Shown here: piece by piece, positions 26,186-34,528 of the stretch
How the letters are laid out: each line of letters starts with the position of its first letter
How positions within the stretch are numbered: the stretch's first letter is position 1
Origin: an uncultured Draconibacterium sp.
GTDB taxonomy: Bacteria; Bacteroidota; Bacteroidia; Bacteroidales; Prolixibacteraceae
DNA: 64,000 nt
Direction: 5' to 3'
Assembly: GCA_947492175.1 (NCBI GenBank)
Contig: CANLMQ010000006.1
Span: 124,001 to 188,000 of the forward strand
Notes under the pieces: generated by a model
What the model saw: the letters and a program-made list of their open reading frames with translations, nothing else
What the model was told of the DNA's origin: nothing
Databases searched by the model: none
Position numbers and translations under genes: made by a program

Positions 26186-27673
26186 CTAATGTACATTCAA
26201 TTGCCCTTCAGAGTCGGCATCTTTCAGGTTACGAACTTTTGTTGTTCCGCCTCCTTTTAATGTCAGTTCAAGAGGTTTGTTTGTTTTCCATGCTCCACGT
26301 GTGAAATCCGGAATGTCAATCGGTTTCGATCCGTTTGCAATCGACCATTCGCTAAGCGGGGTAATACAGCTCCATGCAGCAGCATCGTACACATCCATAT
26401 CCATTGGAAGCCCGTTGCGCAAACAATCGATTAAACGCCAGTCCATAATAAAGTCCATTCCGCCATGACCTCCAACTTGTTTGGCCATTTCACCTACGCG
26501 CTTTATAATTTCCGGTTCGTATTTTTCTTTTAATTCAGCCATTTCGTCATCCGAAACTTTTGAATGACCAAAAGCAATGTGTTGCAGAGGCCATTTCTGG
26601 GCAAAACATTTGGTTCCGCTAAGCATGTGAATCCTCGAATAAGGACGCGGAGAAGAAATATCGTGCTGAATCATTATGGTACGCCCTTTAACCGTACGAA
26701 TCATCTGCATGTCCATGTTTCCACGCATTTCCTTGCCAACAAACTGGAGTAAATCCGGACGATCAGGAGCCAGTTCTTTAATGCGATTGGCCAAAGTAAA
26801 GTCATCCGACATCATAGCAGTCAGGTAATCCAAACGATCACCACGGTTTATATCCATCGCCTGACAAATCGGTCCTAAGCCATGTGTTGGATAAACGTTC
26901 GCTTTTCTGGTATTCTCGTGTAAACGCCACAACTTGTCGTAAGCGCCATCACCACCTGGTTTATCATCTTTTGGCTTGTTAAAGTGCCAGTAATCCAAAT
27001 CGTGAATGTATGCTCCTTCACCGTGAATAAGGTCGCCAAATACACCCTGACGAGCCATATTTAATGTTAGCAATTCGAAGAAATCGTAACAACAATTTTC
27101 AAGAATTACGCAGTGTTTTTTTGTACGTTCCGACGTTTCAACAATTTGCCAGCATTCTTCCATTGTTTTGGCCGTTGAAACTTCAATAGCAGTATGGCAA
27201 CCGCCTTCCATGGCAGCTAAACCTACAGGAACGTGCCATTCCCAGGGAGTTGCGGTGTACACAAGGTCGCACAGGCCACTTTCGCATAAATCTTTAAAAG
27301 CCAGGTCGCTGCCGGTAAATTCTTTTGCTTTAGGTAATCCGGCTTCAGCAAGAATCTTTTGTGCCCCATCCAAAGCAGCCTGACGCGTATCACAAATGGC
27401 GGTTATCTCCACACCTTCAATATGCGTCATGCGCTTAACAGCAGGTGTTCCACGGTCTCCAATTCCTACAAAACCAATCCGTACTTTATCAAGTTTTGGG
27501 GCGGCATACCCACACATGTTAAAGTTCTGCGCCGGTGTACGTTCTGCAGCTTTACGAATAAACTTTACTTTTTCTTTATCACTGGCACCTGTTGATGCCA
27601 TTAAAGGAGTTGAAGCAATAACTCCTGCCCCAATTCCTATGTTTTTTAAAAATGCTCTACGATTAGTGCTCAT
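26186..27673 (-). CDS. GH109-like NAD-dependent glycosidase (Gfo/Idh/MocA fold)
   Basis: 495 residues with a twin-arginine-type N-terminus (NRRAFLKNIGIGAG). The Rossmann motif RIGFVGIGDRG and the stretch EVSTAKTMEECWQIV, followed by ILENCCYDFFELLTLNMARQ, are close to the GH109 pattern, as are GEGAYIHDLDYW and YPTHGLGPICQAM. GH109 enzymes use bound NAD+ for redox-assisted hydrolysis of alpha-N-acetylgalactosaminides, for example on blood-group A or mucin cores. Last gene of the SusCD operon, 16 bases after the sulfatase. Close relatives with other specificities exist, so the substrate is inferred. Confidence 0.78.
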   Translation of the reverse strand: MSTNRRAFLKNIGIGAGVIASTPLMASTGASDKEKVKFIRKAAERTPAQNFNMCGYAAPKLDKVRIGFVGIGDRGTPAVKRMTHIEGVEITAICDTRQAALDGAQKILAEAGLPKAKEFTGSDLAFKDLCESGLCDLVYTATPWEWHVPVGLAAMEGGCHTAIEVSTAKTMEECWQIVETSERTKKHCVILENCCYDFFELLTLNMARQGVFGDLIHGEGAYIHDLDYWHFNKPKDDKPGGDGAYDKLWRLHENTRKANVYPTHGLGPICQAMDINRGDRLDYLTAMMSDDFTLANRIKELAPDRPDLLQFVGKEMRGNMDMQMIRTVKGRTIMIQHDISSPRPYSRIHMLSGTKCFAQKWPLQHIAFGHSKVSDDEMAELKEKYEPEIIKRVGEMAKQVGGHGGMDFIMDWRLIDCLRNGLPMDMDVYDAAAWSCITPLSEWSIANGSKPIDIPDFTRGAWKTNKPLELTLKGGGTTKVRNLKDADSEGQLNVH

Positions 27674-27689
27674 TGTTTTCTTTTATAAT

Positions 27690-29249
27690 TTAGTCTCCTA
27701 ATTCTTTCATTTTAAATCTGTCGGATTTTGCCGGAACATGTTCTTTTACAAGTATATCCTCAATTTGTTTGATTATTTCCGGATGATCTTTGGCAATATT
27801 ATTTTGTTCCTGAATATCTTCTTCGAGGTTATACAGCTCTAGTTCCATATTTCCTTTAAAAATATTTCTCCTGATCGCTTTCCATTTTCCTAAACGTACG
27901 GCTTGTTGCCCGCCATATGACGGAAATTCCCAATATAAGTAATCATGTACATTCTGCTCTTCACCGATTAGCGAAGGCAAAAAACTAATTCCGTCCGTAT
28001 TTTCAGGAATATTTGCTCCCGCTACTTCACAAAGAGTTGGCATTACATCCCAAAATGCCGAAACATGATTCGACTTTGTTCCCGGCTTAATCTGGTTTGG
28101 CCAGCAGGCTACCATGGGTGTTCGGATTCCACCTTCGTGTGTAAAACCTTTTCCCCATCCATATTCACTTTTAAACAGGCCTCCACTGTTGAACCAATGA
28201 GAATCGGTACCACCGTTGTAGGTTGCCCCGTTATCAGAAGTAAAAACGATTAATGTGTTTTCATAAATTCCCAAATCCTTTAATTGCTGAACAAGCTTTC
28301 CAACATTCTCATCCAGATATGAAATCATTGCTGCATAAGCAGCATGTGGATACCGGTGTGGGAAATATCCTTTATCGCCTAAATAAGGTTCTTCATCTCC
28401 AAATTTATTTACGTAATAATCTACCCATCGCTGAGGTGCCTGCAAAGGTGCGTGTGGAATTGGAGTTGCCCAATAAACAAAGAAAGGATTAGCCTTATTT
28501 TTATCGACAAAACCAGTTAATTCGTTAAACATTACATCGCAAGAGTATTGTTGAAGATTGTAATTTTTATAGCTCTCCAAATCGTAAGGATCGGCACCTT
28601 TCGCCAGTTTTGTGTTGGGAGCAATGGTATCATTCCCTAAGTGAAGTTTTTTACCATTTTTCCAAAGGTGCGTGGGATAAAACGTATGTGCAATACGCTG
28701 GCAATTATACCCTACAAAATAATCGAATCCCATTTTTGTAGGAATACTATGTGTTTGAGGAGCTCCCAGCCCCCACTTACCAAACATTGCCGTTTGATAT
28801 CCGGCTTCCTTCATCTTTTTCGCAATGGTTACTGTGCCTTCCTCCATCGGACGTTGACCTTCCAACGTTGAATCTGCCAGCATCGAGCGATAATCCCAAA
28901 CATTTCCGCGCTCTCCCCATTCGTCGTTGCCGCGAACCTGCGCATGTCCCATGTGTTTTCCGGTTAACAACACACAACGCGATGGAGCACAAACCGGAGC
29001 TCCTGAATAATGATCGGTAAAAATCATTCCGTTTTGCGCCAGCTTATCGATGTTTGGTGTTTCAATTTTTTCCTGTCCAAAACACCCCAGCTCTCCATAT
29101 CCAAGGTCGTCGGCTAATATGTAAATTATATTTGGTTGCCTGTTTTCCGATATTGTTTTATCAGAGGAGCAGGAACTTATTGTCATTCCAGTTCCCAACA
29201 GAGTTAGTAGGGCAAAAAACCACCCGTACAATCTTTTGTAAGTGTTCAT
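27690..29249 (-). CDS. S1-family sulfatase lipoprotein
   Basis: 519 residues, lipobox TISSC (Cys27). The formylglycine motif is CAPSR (Cys87), followed by LLTG. Metal-binding residues are visible at ADD (Asp47, Asp48) and near the end at TSDNGA. The KWGLG and GGIRTPM motifs are typical of family S1. It removes sulfate esters from glycans, and needs an anaerobic or FGE-type formylglycine maturase not in this window. Within the operon (31 bases after the M60-like gene, 16 before GH109) it should desulfate GalNAc/Gal-type glycans before GH109 acts. Subfamily not assignable by eye. Confidence 0.9.
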   Translation of the reverse strand: MNTYKRLYGWFFALLTLLGTGMTISSCSSDKTISENRQPNIIYILADDLGYGELGCFGQEKIETPNIDKLAQNGMIFTDHYSGAPVCAPSRCVLLTGKHMGHAQVRGNDEWGERGNVWDYRSMLADSTLEGQRPMEEGTVTIAKKMKEAGYQTAMFGKWGLGAPQTHSIPTKMGFDYFVGYNCQRIAHTFYPTHLWKNGKKLHLGNDTIAPNTKLAKGADPYDLESYKNYNLQQYSCDVMFNELTGFVDKNKANPFFVYWATPIPHAPLQAPQRWVDYYVNKFGDEEPYLGDKGYFPHRYPHAAYAAMISYLDENVGKLVQQLKDLGIYENTLIVFTSDNGATYNGGTDSHWFNSGGLFKSEYGWGKGFTHEGGIRTPMVACWPNQIKPGTKSNHVSAFWDVMPTLCEVAGANIPENTDGISFLPSLIGEEQNVHDYLYWEFPSYGGQQAVRLGKWKAIRRNIFKGNMELELYNLEEDIQEQNNIAKDHPEIIKQIEDILVKEHVPAKSDRFKMKELGD

Positions 29250-29280
29250 TCTAAGTTAGTTTTATAATCTGATTGGTATC

Positions 29281-31035
29281 TTAATTAATTTTAATTTTCT
29301 GTTTGTAGTCGTTAATCTCAGACAAATTTACGTTCCCTGCTTTTCCAAGGTTAATTGGCGCTTTTTTAAGGCTTATTTTCTCGCCTTCAAATAGTACACT
29401 ACCCAATTCTTTTTTTGATAATGATAGTCCGGCGCTGTTCAGAAAGGGGAACAAATCTTCACCAACGGCAATCGACATATCTTCAACCATTTCATCCCAT
29501 GACAACCTGTGATCAGGTGTGTTTTTCCAGCGCATATGTTGAATATATTTCCAACGCGGATACCAGGTCGGTCCATACCGGTCGTCGAGTTTTTGCCAAA
29601 TCCACCAGGTTTTGGTCCAGTCTTTTCCTTTACCAAACTTTTCTCTTAGCGCATCGTTTTCGTAATGCGTTACCAGATCCAGTTTATCACCGGTTTCATC
29701 AAATTCAAAAAGACGGTTGCATTTTTTTACCGGTTCATTTCGTAATTCGTGATCGAACCAGGCATCTACTTTCCCCTGAAACCATCCGGCATGGGCTTCG
29801 CCCCGGTTAGGTATTGGCGTAATTCCGGCCACATTTCCCTCGTCGTTTACAGGCCCGTGCATGGTATGTGCCAGTTCGTGGGCAAAAATCGATAAAATCC
29901 CCATCGAAGAGAGACTAATAATACCATTCTCCTTGGGTTTAAAAGCATTAACTGCCCATCCTCCTCCACCGCCCGACGACAGGATAAGGTACATGGGTTC
30001 GAGTGTTGGTTTCGATGGCAACCACCCTTCTACCAGTTCTTTTGCTTTTGGAATATCTTCGTTAACTGTTTTTATTAATTCAGGCTTCTGATTAGCAGCA
30101 TAAAACAATACAATGTCGTTAAATTGTTTTTCTATTTCGGGGTAAATTCCACCTCCGCCACCACCTGACTCAGGATATCTTGCTTCGCCCCCAACTGGTT
30201 TCTTTCCCTGCGCGACGTCATCAATAACTGAATTAAGAATTGTATTTTTTATGGCGGTCTCTTCCTTATCTTTTCGGTTGGCCGACAATAATTCATCGTG
30301 GCCATAAACCGTAACATATCCTTTGCCGTATTTTCGGGAAATGACAACAGGTAAATTGTTTTCTCCTGTTTCTTTTATATCCCATTTTTCATTATGGTTG
30401 AGTACAGCATAAGAAGTTTCCCGGTAAGTATCTTTTTGCGCAGAAATACCGGCATCAAATTTTTGGCAAAGTTGGTTTAACGACCAATCATTTGCAATTT
30501 CTTCATTTTTAGGAGGAGTGGTAAATATGATTAGTCCTCCGCCTTGTTTTACAAATTTAACAAGGGCTTCTTGTTCCTCGGGGAGGTAAATCTGTGCGTT
30601 TGGATCGCTTTGGTGAGTAATAATAACGTTGTATTCGAAATTTGGATGCCAGGCAAAGGGAAAGATTTTATTTTCCTGATCCCATTTCAGTCGCACTCTG
30701 CATTCGCCTTTCGGATTTAATACGGAATGAATTGCGGCCTGACTTCCGATTGCTCTGTACCCCATTTGATTCAATCGGGTTGGCAATCCCCAAAGAGTAA
30801 CAAATTTGCATTGATGGGCCAGGTCAATCATTACATTAATGCCATTGTCGTTCGTAATGTTTTGTTCCGGTAACTGATGGTTTTGAAATACCGCTGAAGG
30901 TAAAGTCTGTCCGGTTTTCCAGGCTTTGTCTATTTCTGCATCCCCTACCTCAGGCTGCTTTGGCGTTTTTGTTGAACAACTAAACATCAATAAGGTAATA
31001 GCCCAAAAGTAATAATAGTTACAACGGAATTTCAT
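29281..31035 (-). CDS. M60-like gluzincin metallopeptidase lipoprotein (second paralogue)
   Basis: 584 residues, lipobox LMFSC (Cys20). Residues 66-280 carry the same amidotransferase-like domain as the protein at 23058-24512 (DLAHQCKF, KQGGGLIIFTTP, RKYGKGYVTVYG). A Gly-rich stretch precedes the zinc site HELAH (His386, Glu387, His390) with candidate third ligand Glu413 in NRGEAHAGW. The end (WIWQKLDDRYG, WYPRWKYIQ, SIAVGEDLFPFLNSAGL) matches the M60 C-terminal pattern. Likely an O-glycopeptidase-type enzyme at the cell surface. It follows the 40-bp palindrome. Confidence 0.68.
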   Translation of the reverse strand: MKFRCNYYYFWAITLLMFSCSTKTPKQPEVGDAEIDKAWKTGQTLPSAVFQNHQLPEQNITNDNGINVMIDLAHQCKFVTLWGLPTRLNQMGYRAIGSQAAIHSVLNPKGECRVRLKWDQENKIFPFAWHPNFEYNVIITHQSDPNAQIYLPEEQEALVKFVKQGGGLIIFTTPPKNEEIANDWSLNQLCQKFDAGISAQKDTYRETSYAVLNHNEKWDIKETGENNLPVVISRKYGKGYVTVYGHDELLSANRKDKEETAIKNTILNSVIDDVAQGKKPVGGEARYPESGGGGGGIYPEIEKQFNDIVLFYAANQKPELIKTVNEDIPKAKELVEGWLPSKPTLEPMYLILSSGGGGGWAVNAFKPKENGIISLSSMGILSIFAHELAHTMHGPVNDEGNVAGITPIPNRGEAHAGWFQGKVDAWFDHELRNEPVKKCNRLFEFDETGDKLDLVTHYENDALREKFGKGKDWTKTWWIWQKLDDRYGPTWYPRWKYIQHMRWKNTPDHRLSWDEMVEDMSIAVGEDLFPFLNSAGLSLSKKELGSVLFEGEKISLKKAPINLGKAGNVNLSEINDYKQKIKIN

Positions 31036-31064
31036 TTTTATAAACAGTTAATTTTATTGGTTTT

Positions 31065-31104
31065 AATAACAGGCTTTCTGTTATATAACAGAAAGCCTGT
31101 TATT
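31065..31104 (-). repeat. 40-bp perfect palindrome inside the SusCD operon
   Basis: The left half AATAACAGGCTTTCTGTTAT is followed by its exact reverse complement with no spacer. It lies between the SusE-position lipoprotein and the M60-like gene. On the minus strand no T-run follows, so it is more likely an mRNA stabiliser or processing hairpin than an intrinsic terminator. Confidence 0.8.
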
Positions 31105-31159
31105 TTATTATGTTCAGGAAAACTAGTTATAACAACTCGATTTTCCTATTTTATTATGG

Positions 31160-32251
31160 TTAATCTAATTTCTTAGAGTAAGGAATCTTCATTTTGATCT
31201 CCCATGTACCTGAATCATTGATTTTAATACCCCAACGGATATAAGCTTCACAAATAATGTTTCCGGTAGTTTCATTTACCTTGTACTGCGACCAGTCATG
31301 TGCTCCTTTATCTGCTTCATATTCTTCTTTATCAACTGTAAAAGCATCACGCGTTGTAATGTAATACATTAAATACGAGCTATTTCCCGAGTAGGTTCTT
31401 CCATACTGTGGGAATGGTGGTGCCGGTAAAGAGAAAGTAGTACTGGTTTCGTTTACGATAGTTTCAACCGAGTTATCGTGATAGTTTTGCAAGTAACCAG
31501 CGCCAGAAGGATAAAACGCCACTTTAGACGGATCTAAAGGATTATCCTTACTGTCGGCAATAATCATTTTCACTTTTATTCCCTGTGCAGGTTCGTCGCT
31601 TACCTTTAAAACCGTAATGTACGGGTGGGTTCCGTCTAATACACTTGGTACACCATCGTCGTAACCATTTTTAATTACAGAAGTGTAAAGGTCTTTCTTT
31701 CCTCCGTCCAGTTTAATCAGGTTATTTCTCGACCTCATTTCTACAGGAAATTCAACCGGAGTAAACTCTTCCAGTTTAATTACGACAAAATCGTTTAACT
31801 GACGATCACCTCTGACATTAGAAACATTTACATCTACGTTAAAGATATTACTTGTATTCTTAACAAATTTTGTTGCCTGTGTAAAAGCCAGCTCTCCGCT
31901 CACATCGTTTATTAAAATACTTGGTTTATTGGCAAGTTCCAGTTTTGCTTCGGCTAATGCAAGTGTTGTATCAGTATCACCGTTAAAAGCTTCTTTCCAT
32001 ACCAAAATCTCTTTAGGTTCGAAAAGTTCCATTGATGATTGCCCATTGGCATCTCTAATATCAGTAATTTCCCAATGAAGCGGATAAGTTGATCCTTCTG
32101 CTGCCGGTGCTGCTGAAGTCATAAACACACCACGCGGAACAAATACCGTATCCTCCAGGGCATGAATATCATCGCTAATGTAGCCTACTTCGGGTTGTAC
32201 ACACGAGGTAAAGGCTGCAATAATTGCTATTATATATATTAACTTTTTCAT
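31160..32251 (-). CDS. SusE-position surface lipoprotein (DUF5007-like)
   Basis: 363 residues, lipobox AFTSC (Cys17). All-beta architecture with no catalytic motif. The position after SusC, SusD and a FAS1 protein is that of surface glycan-binding lipoproteins. The N-terminus (GYISDDIHALEDTVFVPRG) and the end (AYIRWGIKINDSGTWEIKMK) recall DUF5007-type proteins found next to SusD in mucin loci, an assignment from memory. Role inferred: capture of glycan or glycopeptide at the cell surface. 29 bases after the FAS1 gene; followed by the palindrome. Confidence 0.6.
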   Translation of the reverse strand: MKKLIYIIAIIAAFTSCVQPEVGYISDDIHALEDTVFVPRGVFMTSAAPAAEGSTYPLHWEITDIRDANGQSSMELFEPKEILVWKEAFNGDTDTTLALAEAKLELANKPSILINDVSGELAFTQATKFVKNTSNIFNVDVNVSNVRGDRQLNDFVVIKLEEFTPVEFPVEMRSRNNLIKLDGGKKDLYTSVIKNGYDDGVPSVLDGTHPYITVLKVSDEPAQGIKVKMIIADSKDNPLDPSKVAFYPSGAGYLQNYHDNSVETIVNETSTTFSLPAPPFPQYGRTYSGNSSYLMYYITTRDAFTVDKEEYEADKGAHDWSQYKVNETTGNIICEAYIRWGIKINDSGTWEIKMKIPYSKKLD

Positions 32252-32280
32252 TCGTTTAAAATTGTTTATTCATAATCTAT

Positions 32281-32931
32281 TTAATTACTCTCGTAATCGA
32301 ATAAGGTATGTGATCCTTGTAATACATGAATTACGCCATTAGTTGAAAGAAGGTTCGATGTGCGAACAATCACTTTCGTATCGTCGTCAAGTGCATCCCA
32401 TTCATCCCATTCTTCACCATATTTATAGGTATAATAAACGTATTCCGGTGCATCACTTAAATTGTCGCCATAACCTATTTCTCCTGCCAGAACAGGTTCT
32501 AACGAAATCCTGCGTTCCATCCCGTTAATTGCCGTATAAACGGTACCTTCTTTGGTCATGTCATCGCGGGTAATTTTTTCGTTGAAAATATAGGCCCCCA
32601 TGTATTTACTTAAAGTATCTACCGGAATATCGTTGATTGTATATTCAGCCAATGGATCAGTTTCTCTTAACTCGGTAAGTACCTCGTCGAGGTAACGATT
32701 TATAGATACATTGTTCGCAACAAATACAGTTGTATTGCCGTCAATTTCGTCGGCCAGTCCGGCACGTTCTATTAAAATGGCAAAGGTATCCAGCTGCTCG
32801 TGTGATTTCAAAAAATTGAGCGTGGTTGTTCCAACGTTAGGATCGCTAACGCCCCCATCAACCAGGTAATCGTCGTTTTCACAGGCGAAAAGAGCAACTG
32901 CAGCGATCAGTATTAATATTATCTTCTTCAT
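32281..32931 (-). CDS. Fasciclin (FAS1) domain lipoprotein
   Basis: 216 residues, lipobox ALFAC (Cys17). One FAS1 domain: NFLKSHEQLDTFAILIERAGL at the start, TTVFVANNVSINRYL (the H1 box), and TNGVIHVLQG at the end (the H2 box). FAS1 domains mediate protein or glycan adhesion. In this operon, between SusD and the SusE-position protein, it may be an accessory glycoprotein-binding component. Distances to both neighbours are about 30 bases. Confidence 0.85.
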   Translation of the reverse strand: MKKIILILIAAVALFACENDDYLVDGGVSDPNVGTTTLNFLKSHEQLDTFAILIERAGLADEIDGNTTVFVANNVSINRYLDEVLTELRETDPLAEYTINDIPVDTLSKYMGAYIFNEKITRDDMTKEGTVYTAINGMERRISLEPVLAGEIGYGDNLSDAPEYVYYTYKYGEEWDEWDALDDDTKVIVRTSNLLSTNGVIHVLQGSHTLFDYESN

Positions 32932-32963
32932 AATTATTTACTTTGTAATATCGTCTACTAAAA

Positions 32964-34517
32964 TTATAATTTACCTCTCCAGTATTCTGTTTGAACGATG
33001 GAAGGATTTACAGAAATTACAGAAGGGTGAATGGGCCAGAAATAACCTTTTTTGCTAATTCGGTCCTGGTTCATCCACGATACACCTTCGTAATAATAAT
33101 CCATACGAATACGGTCGAATCCTGACTGACCTTCTGCTACGAACTCAATGGCACGCTCGTCAAAGATAGCCTTCATCATGCTGGCGCGGTCAGTTGCTCC
33201 GGTGTAAGGAAGAACACCTGCTTTGCTTCTAACCTCGTTTAAGTCGTTTACTGCCACTGTTCCTTTTCCCAGCTTGGCATTAGCTTCGGCTCTTAACAGG
33301 TACATGTCGGCTAAACGGAAAATTAAAATATTTGATTCAGAAAACTGTGCATATACATCTTCCGAGTTAGGATCTTGAGACTGCAGGGAATATTTTGTTA
33401 CAAAATCATCACCTTTGCCTGTAGCTCCGTAATCGTAAAAGAACAATGCTTTACGTGCATCATTGGCATAATCTTCGTTTTGTGCCATCACCTCGTTGCT
33501 GTACCAGTCAGGATTGATCCATGGTGCTTTGTTTGTATTTTTATCTTTCCAGATAGGATAGTTCAAAGTTAAACCGGTATAATACGCATCTCCTGAACTC
33601 ATTCTGAATGATTCGTTCATTCCTGCATCAACATTCAATTCGAATAAACCTGTTTTTGACTGTCCCCAGATCATATCCTCATAACCATCGATACTATCAG
33701 TAACATAGTCGATTAACGATGCATTACTGTTATTGATTACTGAAGTAGTTGCTTCAACACAGGCTTGTAACATTGCGTTGTTATCTCCATCTCGGCTGGC
33801 AGCCCACAAAGTTAAATGTGCCTTCAATGCTTCAGCACTGGCTTTATTAGCCTGAATAGCCCATGTTGCATCGCCCGGGTTGGCATACTCCAGGTTGGCA
33901 ATTGCCTTATCGGTAGCTTCAATGGCATGATTGATTACCTCCAGTTCGTTTGAACGGGGAACACGAACAATATAACCATCTTCAGTAACCAGTTGGTCTG
34001 ATGATTCTATTGATTCGGTAACAATTGGAGCATCGCCCCAAATACGTGCAATATAAAAATAGGTTAACCCGCGTACAAAAGCTGCCTCACCAATAATTCG
34101 TTTTTTCTCTTCCGGAGAAGAAAACATGCTTTCGTCCATTTCTGCCACATAAGTTTCAATGGTATTCGCCCAGTTGGCAGCCCTGTAAAGGTTTTTCCAG
34201 TTTCTCGACTGGTCGCGGTATGCTAAAACATAATCTCCGCTATTTTCAATATAATTCGTAATCCAGTTTTGGCTGTCCATAAAAGTCATGCCGGTAAATT
34301 CTCCCCAAAAAAGGAAACATGACTGATAGGTTACAGCATATTTAAACAAATTGTACGCACCTGCCAGGGCCTGTTCTGCATTACTCTGGCTCACCCAAAA
34401 TACATTGGGATGAGTAATACTTACAGGTTCCTGATCTAAAAGATCGTTGCAACTTTGTGTACTAACCAAACACAAAGCAATTAATAAGTATAGTGTTATT
34501 TTTTTCATTTGTTTCAT
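32964..34517 (-). CDS. susD: SusD/RagB-family nutrient-binding lipoprotein
   Basis: 517 residues, lipobox STQSC. The N-terminal NDLLDQEPVSITHPNVFW and the QALAGAYNLFKYAV helix mark SusD; the TPR-like region and the end RIRMDYYYEGVSWMNQDRISKKGYFWPI with PSIVQTEYW are typical. It forms the lid of the SusC transporter and binds the substrate outside the cell. It starts 11 bases after susC. ATG at 34517; a second ATG three codons later is equally possible. Confidence 0.95.
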   Translation of the reverse strand: MKQMKKITLYLLIALCLVSTQSCNDLLDQEPVSITHPNVFWVSQSNAEQALAGAYNLFKYAVTYQSCFLFWGEFTGMTFMDSQNWITNYIENSGDYVLAYRDQSRNWKNLYRAANWANTIETYVAEMDESMFSSPEEKKRIIGEAAFVRGLTYFYIARIWGDAPIVTESIESSDQLVTEDGYIVRVPRSNELEVINHAIEATDKAIANLEYANPGDATWAIQANKASAEALKAHLTLWAASRDGDNNAMLQACVEATTSVINNSNASLIDYVTDSIDGYEDMIWGQSKTGLFELNVDAGMNESFRMSSGDAYYTGLTLNYPIWKDKNTNKAPWINPDWYSNEVMAQNEDYANDARKALFFYDYGATGKGDDFVTKYSLQSQDPNSEDVYAQFSESNILIFRLADMYLLRAEANAKLGKGTVAVNDLNEVRSKAGVLPYTGATDRASMMKAIFDERAIEFVAEGQSGFDRIRMDYYYEGVSWMNQDRISKKGYFWPIHPSVISVNPSIVQTEYWRGKL

Positions 34518-34528
34518 CTGTTTCGTTA

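Noticed and set aside
31065..31104. Intrinsic terminator inside the PUL operon
   Set aside because: On the transcribed strand the stem is followed by AAAACC, not a T-run.
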